The notes: generated from the sequence alone by a model not told the origin. Positions 1-5,689 are shown, numbered from the stretch's first letter. The stretch is 7,927 nucleotides of DNA from Candidatus Krumholzibacteriia bacterium (GCA_030643455.1 DAOWLV010000129.1:1-7927); one strand, 5' to 3'. Numbers and translations are program-made.

Positions 1-252
1 CAATGCGCGCTGATGGACGGGCAGGAAAGTATCATCATCCTGCCAGATGCGCGGTCCAATCTTCACCACCCCTTGTGCCCTTTTCTCCAATCCCGCCACG
101 CAGCGCAGCAGTGTCGATTTTCCACAGCCCGAAGGACCAAACACGGCAGTGATTCCCGTCGCGGGCAGATTCAGATCAACATCCAGACGGAAACCGGGAT
201 CACCGTTGGCGGCGACACCCCGGTCCAGGCGGCATTTGATTTTAAGACTCAT
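1..252 (-). CDS. modC: Molybdate ABC transporter ATP-binding protein ModC, N-terminal part
   Basis: This is the ATPase subunit that powers molybdate import through ModB on the cytoplasmic side of the inner membrane. Only the first 84 codons are in the window; the gene continues past the left edge. The Walker A P-loop GPSGCGKST is at residues 39-47, followed by the usual helix (LLRCVAGLEK). The sequence stops at residues resembling the FLPVHQR segment that precedes the Q-loop in ModC proteins. The Q-loop, signature motif, Walker B and the C-terminal molybdate-binding TOBE/MOP domain lie outside, so ModC-type specificity rests on the adjacent modA and modB. The ATG overlaps the modB stop in an ATGA arrangement, and no strong Shine-Dalgarno is seen, so translation is probably coupled to modB. 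A generic ABC ATPase would look the same here; context makes ModC very likely. Confidence 0.93.
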   Translation of the reverse strand, partial: MSLKIKCRLDRGVAANGDPGFRLDVDLNLPATGITAVFGPSGCGKSTLLRCVAGLEKRAQGVVKIGPRIWQDDDTFLPVHQRAL

Positions 253-929
253 GGGCGCACCACCGGGAAGCGCCGGTTGAGAAAATGGACGGCAAGAAGA
301 AGCAAAAACGAAAAGACCAGCAGTCCGCCCGACAAAAGATGAGCCCGTCCGTAGTCCAGGGTCTCGACGTGATTGTAGATGGCGATGGACAGCACCTGGG
401 TTCGGCCGGGGATGTTGCCGCCGATCATCAGCACCACGCCGAATTCACCGAGGGTATGGGCAAAACCCAGAGTGGCCGCGGTCAAAAATCCCCGTTGGGC
501 AAGGGGGACGGCCACGGTGAAAAACCTGTCGCGGGGAGAGGCGCCAAGGGTGGCGGCGGCTTCGAGGGGAGCGTGACCCGTGGCCATGAAGGCATCCCGG
601 ATAGGTTGGACCACAAAGGGCAGCGAGTAGATCACCGAACCGATCACCAGGCCGGTGAACGTGAAAGCCAGGGGACGTCCGCCGGCGGCGGTCATCAGGC
701 GGCCAAGTGGACCGTCGGGACCAAGAAGCAACAGCAGGTAGAATCCAAGAACGGTCGGCGGCAGGACCAGGGGCAACGAGACCAGGGCATCGACAACCGG
801 CCTGACCCGGCGCCGCGTCATGGCCAGCCACCACGCCACGGGCGTACCGAGCACCAGCAGGACCAGCGTGCTGACGGCCGCCAGTTTCAGCGTGATGCCC
901 AGTGCGGTCAGGTCTTCGGGAGCGAGCAT
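249..929 (-). CDS. modB: Molybdate ABC transporter permease ModB
   Basis: This inner-membrane permease forms the molybdate channel between periplasmic ModA and cytoplasmic ModC. The product is 226 residues, the usual ModB size, with about five hydrophobic segments (roughly residues 11-36, 46-70, 89-110, 148-170 and 200-217). The EAA cytoplasmic loop that docks on the ATPase is clear at about 123-147 (EAAATLGASPRDRFF), and the ModB/CysT-like stretch HTLGEFGVVLMIGGNIPG lies at 158-175. The reading frame stays open upstream into modA, but the start at 929 is preferred. It gives the canonical N-terminus, has a strong GGAGG (934-938, complement) 4 nt upstream, and its ATG shares one base with the modA stop. 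The stop overlaps the modC start by 4 nt. A sulfate or tungstate permease is the main alternative; the neighbouring ModA-type binding protein favours molybdate. Confidence 0.95.
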   Translation of the reverse strand: MLAPEDLTALGITLKLAAVSTLVLLVLGTPVAWWLAMTRRRVRPVVDALVSLPLVLPPTVLGFYLLLLLGPDGPLGRLMTAAGGRPLAFTFTGLVIGSVIYSLPFVVQPIRDAFMATGHAPLEAAATLGASPRDRFFTVAVPLAQRGFLTAATLGFAHTLGEFGVVLMIGGNIPGRTQVLSIAIYNHVETLDYGRAHLLSGGLLVFSFLLLLAVHFLNRRFPVVRP

Positions 930-1708
930 CAATCCTCCGGTACGGTGTACCCGTAGGTTTTGATGATGAGGCGGGCCTGGGGGCCCCGCACGAAATCCAT
1001 CAGCTTTTGGGCGGCGTCGTTCTCCGCGGCGGAAAGCATGAGAACCGCCTGTTGTTCGATGAGGTCGTGAAGATCGGCGTCGATGGCCCACCAGCTGCCG
1101 GGTGAATCTTCCGAGACCGTTAATTGGGATTGAGCGACAAAGCCCAACTGCGCGTTCCCGGTGGCCACGAACTGCCAGGTCTGCCCGATGCTCTGCCCCA
1201 TGACCAACCGTGGTTCCAGTTCATCCCAGATTCCAAGGGATGTCAGGGTCTGCTTTGCCGCTAGACCGTAGGGGGCCAGTCGCGGGTTGGCAATGGCCAG
1301 ATGGCGATATTCCGGGGATTTCAGGACCTCGATGATGCTAGCCGAGCTGTCCGGATCCGCTCGGGGCATCCACAAAACCAGCCCGCCAATCGCGTAGGTG
1401 AACCGCGAACCCGACACCGTCAGTCCGTCGGCCTCCAGCCGGGCGGGTCGTTCGGAGTCGGCGGCGAAAAAGACATCGAAGGGTGCGCCGGCGGTGATCT
1501 GCGCAAAATGTTTGCCGGTGGAACCGCGGCTGATGATCAACTCGTGGCCGGTGGATTCTGCGAAGGCCGTCCCCAGTTGCTCCAGACAGTCGGCAAAGTT
1601 GGTGGCCACCGCCACGTGGACCTGATCCGGAAAGGCGACGCCGGGCAGGCCAATCAGTGTTGCAAAAATAAGGGACAGAAATATCCGCGTGCCCGGAATC
1701 CGGTTCAT
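929..1708 (-). CDS. modA: Molybdate-binding periplasmic protein ModA
   Basis: This secreted solute-binding protein captures molybdate (and usually tungstate) and delivers it to ModBC. The product is 259 residues and begins with a signal peptide: basic MNRIPGTR, a hydrophobic core at about 9-25, and likely cleavage near AFP-DQ. Family motifs follow in order: VAVATNF (32-38), SRGSTGK (60-66), AGAPFDVFFAAD (73-84), YAIGGLVLW (105-113), ANPRLAPYGLAA (140-151) and GQSIGQTWQFVATGNAQLGF (171-190). These cover the segments that contact the oxyanion in characterised ModA proteins. The frame is open further upstream, but the ATG at 1708 is chosen because it begins the signal peptide and follows an AAGGA about 10 nt upstream. 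It also overlaps the upstream small frame by an ATGA. Where many homologues have SSGS or SSGK, this one reads SRGS, a small deviation beside a ligand serine. Confidence 0.95.
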   Translation of the reverse strand: MNRIPGTRIFLSLIFATLIGLPGVAFPDQVHVAVATNFADCLEQLGTAFAESTGHELIISRGSTGKHFAQITAGAPFDVFFAADSERPARLEADGLTVSGSRFTYAIGGLVLWMPRADPDSSASIIEVLKSPEYRHLAIANPRLAPYGLAAKQTLTSLGIWDELEPRLVMGQSIGQTWQFVATGNAQLGFVAQSQLTVSEDSPGSWWAIDADLHDLIEQQAVLMLSAAENDAAQKLMDFVRGPQARLIIKTYGYTVPED

Positions 1709-1839
1709 CTGGATCGTTTCCTTTTTCGGATCAGCCACTGGACCACTAGCAATATTCCCGATGTGGCCAGGAACCACGCCACCACCGAGCTGTCGATCAG
1801 CAATGGATGGTTGAAATCATCCCGCTCACTGTAGTTCAT
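1705..1839 (-). CDS. 44-residue one-helix frame resembling the C-terminus of a PepSY-TM protein
   Basis: This frame encodes MNYSERDDFNHPLLI, one membrane helix at about residues 18-36, and a strongly basic tail (RKRKRSR). From memory, the opening resembles the segment just before the last helix of PepSY-associated membrane proteins, which often read roughly IMDY-x-x-RDDFN-HPLL. The codons upstream of the ATG, in the same frame, supply the preceding I (reading SPI then M). The frame overlaps the end of the PepSY-TM N-terminal fragment by 14 nt in a +1 relation and overlaps the modA start by 4 nt. Its last codons (AAA-AGG-AAA) also form the modA Shine-Dalgarno. No good Shine-Dalgarno of its own is visible, so expression would need reinitiation after the upstream frame. 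It may be a real microprotein, but I think it more likely the far end of a decayed gene. Confidence 0.5.
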   Translation of the reverse strand: MNYSERDDFNHPLLIDSSVVAWFLATSGILLVVQWLIRKRKRSR

Positions 1840-1984
1840 GATCGGCGATCCAGTCTTCGCCACGCACTTTTTCAATGGGCAGAATGCTCATGACAAAACC
1901 GCCACTGATCCACAACACGACCTGGGTGCCCATCAAAAGACCGAGCCCCTGGTGGATGGAACGCGGGAGACGGGAAATTTTCAT
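1826..1984 (-). CDS. 52-residue PepSY-TM N-terminal fragment, probably a decayed gene
   Basis: The frame encodes MKISRLPRSIHQGLGLLMGT, then a hydrophobic helix (about 12-34) and ILPIEKVRGEDWIADHE before a stop. This matches the first helix and start of the periplasmic segment of PepSY-associated membrane proteins, where a typical form is H-x-x-LGL-x-x-G-x-Q-x-x-LW-x-x-SG followed by (E/D)xVRGE. In the family this helix is followed by one or more periplasmic PepSY domains and another helix. Here the frame ends about ten residues after VRGE, and the PepSY domain is absent. The following 44-codon frame looks like the family's far end. Together this suggests an internal deletion that joined the ends in the wrong frame. 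The frame is open further upstream, but nothing there resembles protein, so ATG 1984 is taken as the start; its Shine-Dalgarno is weak. A standalone small membrane protein is the alternative. Confidence 0.55.
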   Translation of the reverse strand: MKISRLPRSIHQGLGLLMGTQVVLWISGGFVMSILPIEKVRGEDWIADHELQ

Positions 1985-2021
1985 GGACACAGGTCTTTCG
2001 CGGGGAGAAATTCCGGGTGGC

Positions 2022-2049
2022 ATTGTATGCGGGAAAGTGAAACACTGAA
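2022..2049 (-). promoter_or_regulatory. Possible promoter for the PepSY-fragment/modABC operon
   Basis: On the minus strand, TACAAT (2027-2022) matches five of six bases of the sigma-70 -10 box. It lies about 38 nt upstream of the ATG at 1984. The best-spaced -35 candidate, TTCAGT (2049-2044, 16-nt spacer), is poor. This is a weak call based on position in the divergent intergenic region and the quality of the -10 alone. Confidence 0.25.
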
Positions 2050-2072
2050 CGGTCTCAAAGTCAATGATCCCG

Positions 2073-2082
2073 GCGGATCCGC
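2073..2082. repeat. Ten-base palindrome in the divergent intergenic region
   Basis: GCGGATCCGC is a perfect palindrome located 33 nt upstream of the regulator's preferred GTG start. It overlaps a direct repeat of GGCGGA (2072-2077 and 2084-2089, one helical turn apart). The location between divergent genes fits an operator, but the element is short and could be chance in GC-rich DNA. Confidence 0.25.
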
Positions 2083-2114
2083 AGGCGGACAAGCCGGTGG
2101 GAGTTACTGGAAAA

Positions 2115-3281
2115 GTGAATCTATCCGATATACTGATGTTGTTGGCTTCGGCCCAGGGTCTTTTTTTGGGGGTCCTGATCCTCCACAAATACCGGGGGCT
2201 CCTGGCCAACCGTTTTCTGACGGCTCTGTTGTTCCTGCAATCCGGACTCCTGCTGGAAATGTCATTGCAGAATGTTACTGCCCTGGGCGATAGGCCCCGG
2301 TTGGTGATGTTCATCATCGGCGTCGCTTTCCTGGCCGGCCCCCTGCATTACCTGTACGCCAAATACCTGACCCGTCCGGGGGAGAAGCCAGTCCGCCTCG
2401 ACATCCTGCATTTTGTCCCCTTTCTGATATACGAAGCCCTGGTCCTTTTCCTGTACCATCCCACCGCCGACATGACCCGAATCGGTGCGGACCCGATGGT
2501 TCAGGCCGCCTGGACTAAAAGTTTTGGTTATTTCCATCTGGTTGTGGTGATCCAGTACGGTTCCTATCTGGTGTGGACCCAGCTTATCCTCCAGGAGTAT
2601 GGGCGGAGGGTGCGAACCGTCTTTTCCACCCTGGAAAAAGTCAAACTCACCTGGCTTCGAAATATCACCTGGCTGGCGATGTGTATTGTGGTGGTATACG
2701 CCCTGGAGTACGCCCTTCTGCTCATGGGGATCGGAACCGGAAATTATTTCGCTTTCAGTTCGGTCCTGTTGGCCTTGAATGTCTACGCCATGGGATATCT
2801 GGGGCTGTTGAAATCCGAGGTCCTGGACAGCGACACCCTGCGGGATACCCTGCGTGGGGTGGGCGGGACCCTGGCGGCCGCCAGCGATCCGTCCCCGGTC
2901 GCCAAATACGACAAATCAGGCCTGGGGCAGGATGACTTGGCCCTGTATCAATCCAAACTCCTGACCGTCATGACTGAGCAATCCCCACAAACCGAAAGTG
3001 GTCTGACGCTCGACCAACTCGCCGCAATGGTGGGGTTGTCGGCCCACAACCTGTCCGAGGTCATCAACAGGGGTCTTGATCAGAATTTTTTCGATTTCGT
3101 GAATGGATACCGGGTTCAAAAGGTACAGGAAGATCTGGTGGACCCGAAAAAAGCCCATTTGACGGTACTTGCCCTGGCCCTCGACGCGGGTTTTGCCAGC
3201 AAATCCACTTTCAACGCTATCTTCAAGAAACACACCGGATTGACTCCCACAGCCTGGCGGAAACAACACTCCGATTCTTAA
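2115..3281 (+). CDS. Membrane-bound AraC-family transcriptional regulator with seven-helix N-terminal domain
   Basis: This is a transcription factor probably anchored in the inner membrane. Seven hydrophobic segments fall at about residues 4-25, 33-51, 64-83, 97-114, 138-159, 183-205 and 211-232. A polar linker (about 233-280) follows, then an AraC-type double helix-turn-helix. The first HTH is near 297-319 (LTLDQLAAMVGLSAHNLSEVIN). The second is near 349-378 and carries the family pattern DAGFASKSTFNAIFKKHTG then LTP. The GTG at 2115 (388 residues) is preferred because homologues typically begin a few residues before the first helix with an N-L-x-D-I-L-type start; a GGGAG lies 11 nt upstream. 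An in-frame ATG at 2064 would add 17 unconvincing residues. The signal sensed is unknown, and no periplasmic ligand domain is present. It is divergent from the PepSY-fragment/modABC operon, so that operon or its own gene is the natural candidate target. Confidence 0.88.
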   Translation: MNLSDILMLLASAQGLFLGVLILHKYRGLLANRFLTALLFLQSGLLLEMSLQNVTALGDRPRLVMFIIGVAFLAGPLHYLYAKYLTRPGEKPVRLDILHFVPFLIYEALVLFLYHPTADMTRIGADPMVQAAWTKSFGYFHLVVVIQYGSYLVWTQLILQEYGRRVRTVFSTLEKVKLTWLRNITWLAMCIVVVYALEYALLLMGIGTGNYFAFSSVLLALNVYAMGYLGLLKSEVLDSDTLRDTLRGVGGTLAAASDPSPVAKYDKSGLGQDDLALYQSKLLTVMTEQSPQTESGLTLDQLAAMVGLSAHNLSEVINRGLDQNFFDFVNGYRVQKVQEDLVDPKKAHLTVLALALDAGFASKSTFNAIFKKHTGLTPTAWRKQHSDS

Positions 3282-3287
3282 ATTCCA

Positions 3288-3311
3288 GGTCCGAACCGAT
3301 GGGTTCGGACC
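3288..3311. repeat. Perfect 10-bp inverted repeat after the AraC-type gene
   Basis: GGTCCGAACC (3288-3297) and GGTTCGGACC (3302-3311) are exact reverse complements around the 4-nt loop GATG, starting 6 nt after the regulator stop codon. Transcribed either way it forms a stable hairpin. No T-run follows on either strand, so it is not a textbook intrinsic terminator. It could be a terminator of another kind, an mRNA 3'-end stabiliser, or a protein-binding site. Confidence 0.7.
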
Positions 3312-3331
3312 ATAAAGACGCCTGAATTTGT

Positions 3332-3356
3332 CCGGTCCCGTGGGTCCGGTCGTTTT
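3332..3356 (+). terminator. Probable intrinsic terminator of the AraC-type gene
   Basis: CCGGTCCCGTGGGTCCGG (3332-3349) folds into a GC-rich hairpin: a 4-bp outer stem, one T-T mismatch and a 2-bp inner stem around CGTG. It is followed by TCGTTTT. The stem is interrupted and the T-tract is short, so efficiency is uncertain. Its place between the regulator and the next promoterless-looking gene, together with the perfect hairpin just upstream, supports a termination region. Confidence 0.45.
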
Positions 3357-3439
3357 CGTGTTGTAGATCCCTCATCTTTCCCTCAACAAGCGCCCCCCGT
3401 GGGGTTCATTGATTTCGCTCACACCAGGAGGAAACGGAT

Positions 3440-4003
3440 ATGAAGAAGATTACCCTTTTACTGGTCACGGTCGTGTTCTGTTTGTCGGCCGCGCCGGTTC
3501 TCGCCCAAACCCATTGGCTGGGTGTCCATGGCAGCGCGGTATTGCCGACTGGGGACCTGGAAGAGATTGCCATCAGCGGTGGCGGCGGTGGCTTCCTGTG
3601 GGATTTCGCCTTTTCAAAAGCATTTCAGACACGGGTCGACGTGGGCTGGATGCAGTTCAGCAGCAAGGACCACGGTGGTGACCTCTCCAGCAAGGCCCGG
3701 GTGATTCCCGCGCGTGTCGGCCTCCACTGGAAATTTGGTCCCAGCGACGGGGTCAAGTTCTACCTCGGCGCCATGGTGGGGGCCTACATGCAGGAAATCA
3801 CCGGCAATGACATTGACTCGGAGGAGGAGACCTTCTTCGGCTTCTCGCCGGTCGTGGGCATGTTCATTCCCGTCGGATCGAAGGGCAACGAAATCGAACT
3901 CAACGTTTCGTACGACAACTACACCGACAACAAATCGTCCGACGAGAAGGATCTGGACATGGGATTCGTGCGGCTGGGCGTGGGTTTCCGCTTCGGAATC
4001 TAA
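3440..4003 (+). CDS. Small outer-membrane beta-barrel protein
   Basis: This 187-residue exported protein is predicted to form a small (about 8-strand) beta-barrel in the outer membrane; its function is unknown. The signal peptide is clear: MKK, a hydrophobic core to about residue 18, and a cleavage site PVLA-Q at 22/23. The mature part shows alternating polar/apolar strands rich in Gly and aromatic residues, such as VKFYLGAMVGAYMQE and GFVRLGVGFRFGI. Acidic and polar loops lie between them (GNDIDSEEET, DNKSSDEKD). The C-terminus ends on a strand, as expected for barrel proteins. A strong AGGAGG (3426-3431) sits 8 nt before the ATG, suggesting high expression. It resembles the broad OMP_b-brl/OmpW-like group, but I cannot name a subfamily. 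It is the first gene of a plus-strand envelope cluster; no convincing promoter was found upstream. Confidence 0.8.
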   Translation: MKKITLLLVTVVFCLSAAPVLAQTHWLGVHGSAVLPTGDLEEIAISGGGGGFLWDFAFSKAFQTRVDVGWMQFSSKDHGGDLSSKARVIPARVGLHWKFGPSDGVKFYLGAMVGAYMQEITGNDIDSEEETFFGFSPVVGMFIPVGSKGNEIELNVSYDNYTDNKSSDEKDLDMGFVRLGVGFRFGI

Positions 4004-4016
4004 GACAGGAACACCG

Positions 4017-4063
4017 GGCCCCCGAGGGAGGGAATGACATGAAAAAATCAGCCCCCGGGGGCC
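4017..4063 (+). promoter_or_regulatory. GC-rich RNA hairpin enclosing a Shine-Dalgarno and ATG
   Basis: GGCCCCCG (4017-4024) is complementary to CGGGGGCC (4056-4063). The 31-nt loop contains a strong Shine-Dalgarno (GGGAGGG, 4026-4032) and an ATG at 4039 that is in frame with the Lnt-like gene. The 3' arm lies in a perfect 12-base palindrome, GCCCCCGGGGGC (4051-4062), which can also pair with itself or dimerise. No T-tract follows, so this is not a standard terminator. It may limit read-through or translation between the barrel gene and the Lnt-like gene. Confidence 0.4.
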
Positions 4064-4155
4064 TGTGGTCCCGGCACGCCCGATACCTTCGGCGTACTTG
4101 TTCGGGAAGAAGCGGTTTCCCAATGACTCGGGGAACGAATTCAAGGGAGATGAAA

Positions 4156-5607
4156 ATGATTGCAGCGCGTCTGTGGAGCGGCCTGATCGGCGCCGTACTG
4201 ATCTTTTTTGTCGGCTGGCACTGGCACATTGCCGGAGCAATCTGGCTGTCGACGATCCTGCTGGTTCGGTACTTCCGCGCCAACGACACATGGGCATGGA
4301 CCCTCCCTGTTCTGGCCGCGATGACCCTGTTCCGTTTCCTGGGAATTTACGGCGGCTGGGACATGCCGTTTCATATGAATCTGGGGTTCAGTGTTCTGGT
4401 CCTTGTGCCTCTGTATACGGCTCTTTACGTGGACCGTTGGTATGCTCGAACCGGCCGCAAATTCGGCGCATTGCTGATGTTCCCCCTGGTGTATACCACG
4501 GGGGATTTCCTGCTCGGATTTTCCCCCATCGGAACTGTTTTCTCCCCGGCGGTCGGACAGTTCCCATGGCCTGCCCTGGCCCAAACGGTATCCCTGACGG
4601 GTCTCTGGGGCCTGACCTTCCTGATCATGCTTACCGCCACAACGGTCAACCACATTTGGGAAAACGGATTCGACCTGCGAAAGGCGGGCCGTCCGGCCAT
4701 GGTTTTGGCGGGGCTGTTTGCCGTTCTTCTGGCCTACGGAAACGGAAAAACTTTATTGACCCGGCCAGATGGCGGGACAGTTCGTATTGTGGGAATCACT
4801 GAATCCCATCAAAGCGATTATTGGGAAATCACGGATGCCAACACGCCCCGTGAAAGCAAGATCGACTACGTGGTGGAAATGAAATCCATGAACAATCGGC
4901 TGTTCGAGCAGAGCAGTGAGGCCGCCTTGTTCGGGGCCGAGATTGTCTTCTGGTCGGAGGGTAATGCCGTCATGTTCGAGGACGACGAAGAGGCCTTCCT
5001 CGAGCGTGCGAGCACCTTCGCCAAGGATCACGGCATTTACTTTGCTCCCACATCATTGGTGCTTCGTTATGACCGCCAGAAGAACGACAACCTGGTGCAC
5101 CTCTTCGGGCCCGACGGGCAGTTGTTGTTCCGTTACGAAAAGTCCATCTCCTGGTATCCCACGGATTCCGACGGAATCGTTCCGGCAGTCGAAACACCCT
5201 GGGGCACATTGTCGGCGGTGATCTGCTTCGACCTGGACTTCCCCCGACTCCTGCGGCAGGCATATGAAAAAGATGTCGACATCCTGCTGGTGCCCGGCTA
5301 CGACACGGAATTCATCAGTCCCTATCACATACGAATCGGCTTGCTGCGGGGTGTGGAGTATGGCTTTTCGGTTTTCCGCCAGGCCAACGAGTCCACATCC
5401 ATCGCGGCGGATTACAACGGCAATATCCTGGCTTCCCAAAGCTATTTCAACACCGACAGCAGGATGATGGTTGCCGATGTCCCCGTAAAGGGGATCTCGA
5501 CGGTTTATGGAGCAGTCGGAGACTGGTTTGTCATCCTGGTGTGGTTGGGGTTGGCCCTGGCCGTGGTTCTGACCATCCGGGATACCCGCAACTCCGTTAG
5601 TGGCTGA
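4156..5607 (+). CDS. Apolipoprotein N-acyltransferase (Lnt)-like membrane carbon-nitrogen hydrolase
   Basis: The architecture is that of Lnt, the inner-membrane enzyme that adds the third acyl chain to lipoproteins. It has several N-terminal membrane helices (about residues 4-200), a periplasmic nitrilase-fold domain (about 205-450) and a final helix (about 457-475). The catalytic triad is visible: Glu268 in FWSEGNA, Lys329 in RYEKSISW and Cys357 in VICFDLDFP. The length, 483 residues, is close to E. coli Lnt (512). After the cysteine it reads CFD, where E. coli Lnt has CYE, and an Asp sits eight residues after the lysine where E. coli has Glu343. It may therefore be a divergent Lnt or an Lnt-like paralogue with another acyl acceptor. 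ATG 4156 is chosen because AAGGGAG lies 6 nt upstream. ATGs at 4150 and 4039 are in frame; the latter has a strong Shine-Dalgarno but would add 39 Arg-rich residues with atypical codons. Confidence 0.82.
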   Translation: MIAARLWSGLIGAVLIFFVGWHWHIAGAIWLSTILLVRYFRANDTWAWTLPVLAAMTLFRFLGIYGGWDMPFHMNLGFSVLVLVPLYTALYVDRWYARTGRKFGALLMFPLVYTTGDFLLGFSPIGTVFSPAVGQFPWPALAQTVSLTGLWGLTFLIMLTATTVNHIWENGFDLRKAGRPAMVLAGLFAVLLAYGNGKTLLTRPDGGTVRIVGITESHQSDYWEITDANTPRESKIDYVVEMKSMNNRLFEQSSEAALFGAEIVFWSEGNAVMFEDDEEAFLERASTFAKDHGIYFAPTSLVLRYDRQKNDNLVHLFGPDGQLLFRYEKSISWYPTDSDGIVPAVETPWGTLSAVICFDLDFPRLLRQAYEKDVDILLVPGYDTEFISPYHIRIGLLRGVEYGFSVFRQANESTSIAADYNGNILASQSYFNTDSRMMVADVPVKGISTVYGAVGDWFVILVWLGLALAVVLTIRDTRNSVSG

Positions 5608-5636
5608 TTTTTGTTAGTGCGTTGCAGGATAGTTTG

Positions 5637-5689
5637 AACATGGTAGTCTTCGCCGGTACGCGGCGGGTTCCGAGGAGGGTTTGGATGTT
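5637..5689 (+). promoter_or_regulatory. Imperfect 53-nt dyad covering the ribosome-binding site of the Omp85 gene
   Basis: The stretch is roughly symmetric about position 5663. AACAT (5637-5641) pairs with ATGTT (5685-5689), which includes the start codon. A run with wobbles (5645-5651) pairs with 5675-5681, covering most of the Shine-Dalgarno GAGGAGGG (5672-5679). CGG (5654-5656) pairs with CCG (5670-5672). Mismatches interrupt the arms, so the stability of this fold is uncertain. It could be a translation-control hairpin or a protein-binding dyad. Confidence 0.3.

Noticed and set aside
285..956. Long plus-strand open frame (223 codons) opposite modB
   Set aside because: Its translation is Gly/Gln/Arg/His-rich low-complexity sequence with no hydrophobic core or domain, while the minus strand gives an unmistakable ModB. 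It is an antisense shadow of GC-rich codons.
2064..2114. Upstream ATG at 2064 as the start of the AraC-type regulator
   Set aside because: The extra 17 residues do not resemble the family N-terminus and no Shine-Dalgarno precedes the ATG. The GTG at 2115 fits family starts better.
2115..2140. Possible ModE-like or molybdenum-responsive site (CCGATATACTG) near the regulator start
   Set aside because: Only a few bases match the ModE consensus as I recall it, there is no second half-site, and it lies inside the regulator's coding region.
1838..2293. Plus-strand open frame of 151 codons across the PepSY fragments and divergent region
   Set aside because: It overlaps the start of the AraC-type gene in another frame and its composition is not protein-like. 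The PepSY similarity on the minus strand explains the region better.
3361..3439. Promoter for the small barrel gene, and a CCCC-CGT-GGGG mini-hairpin at about 3394-3404
   Set aside because: No pair of -35 and -10 boxes with acceptable spacing was found, and the 4-bp stem with a 3-nt loop is too small to interpret.
3614..4297. Minus-strand open frame of 227 codons opposite the small barrel gene
   Set aside because: It lies antisense to the well-supported signal-peptide/barrel gene and the start of the Lnt-like gene, has no recognisable domain, and is rich in Arg and His as expected from reverse reading.
5607..5640. T-run (TGATTTTTG) after the Lnt-like gene as a terminator
   Set aside because: No stable hairpin precedes the T-run, so there is no support for intrinsic termination here.
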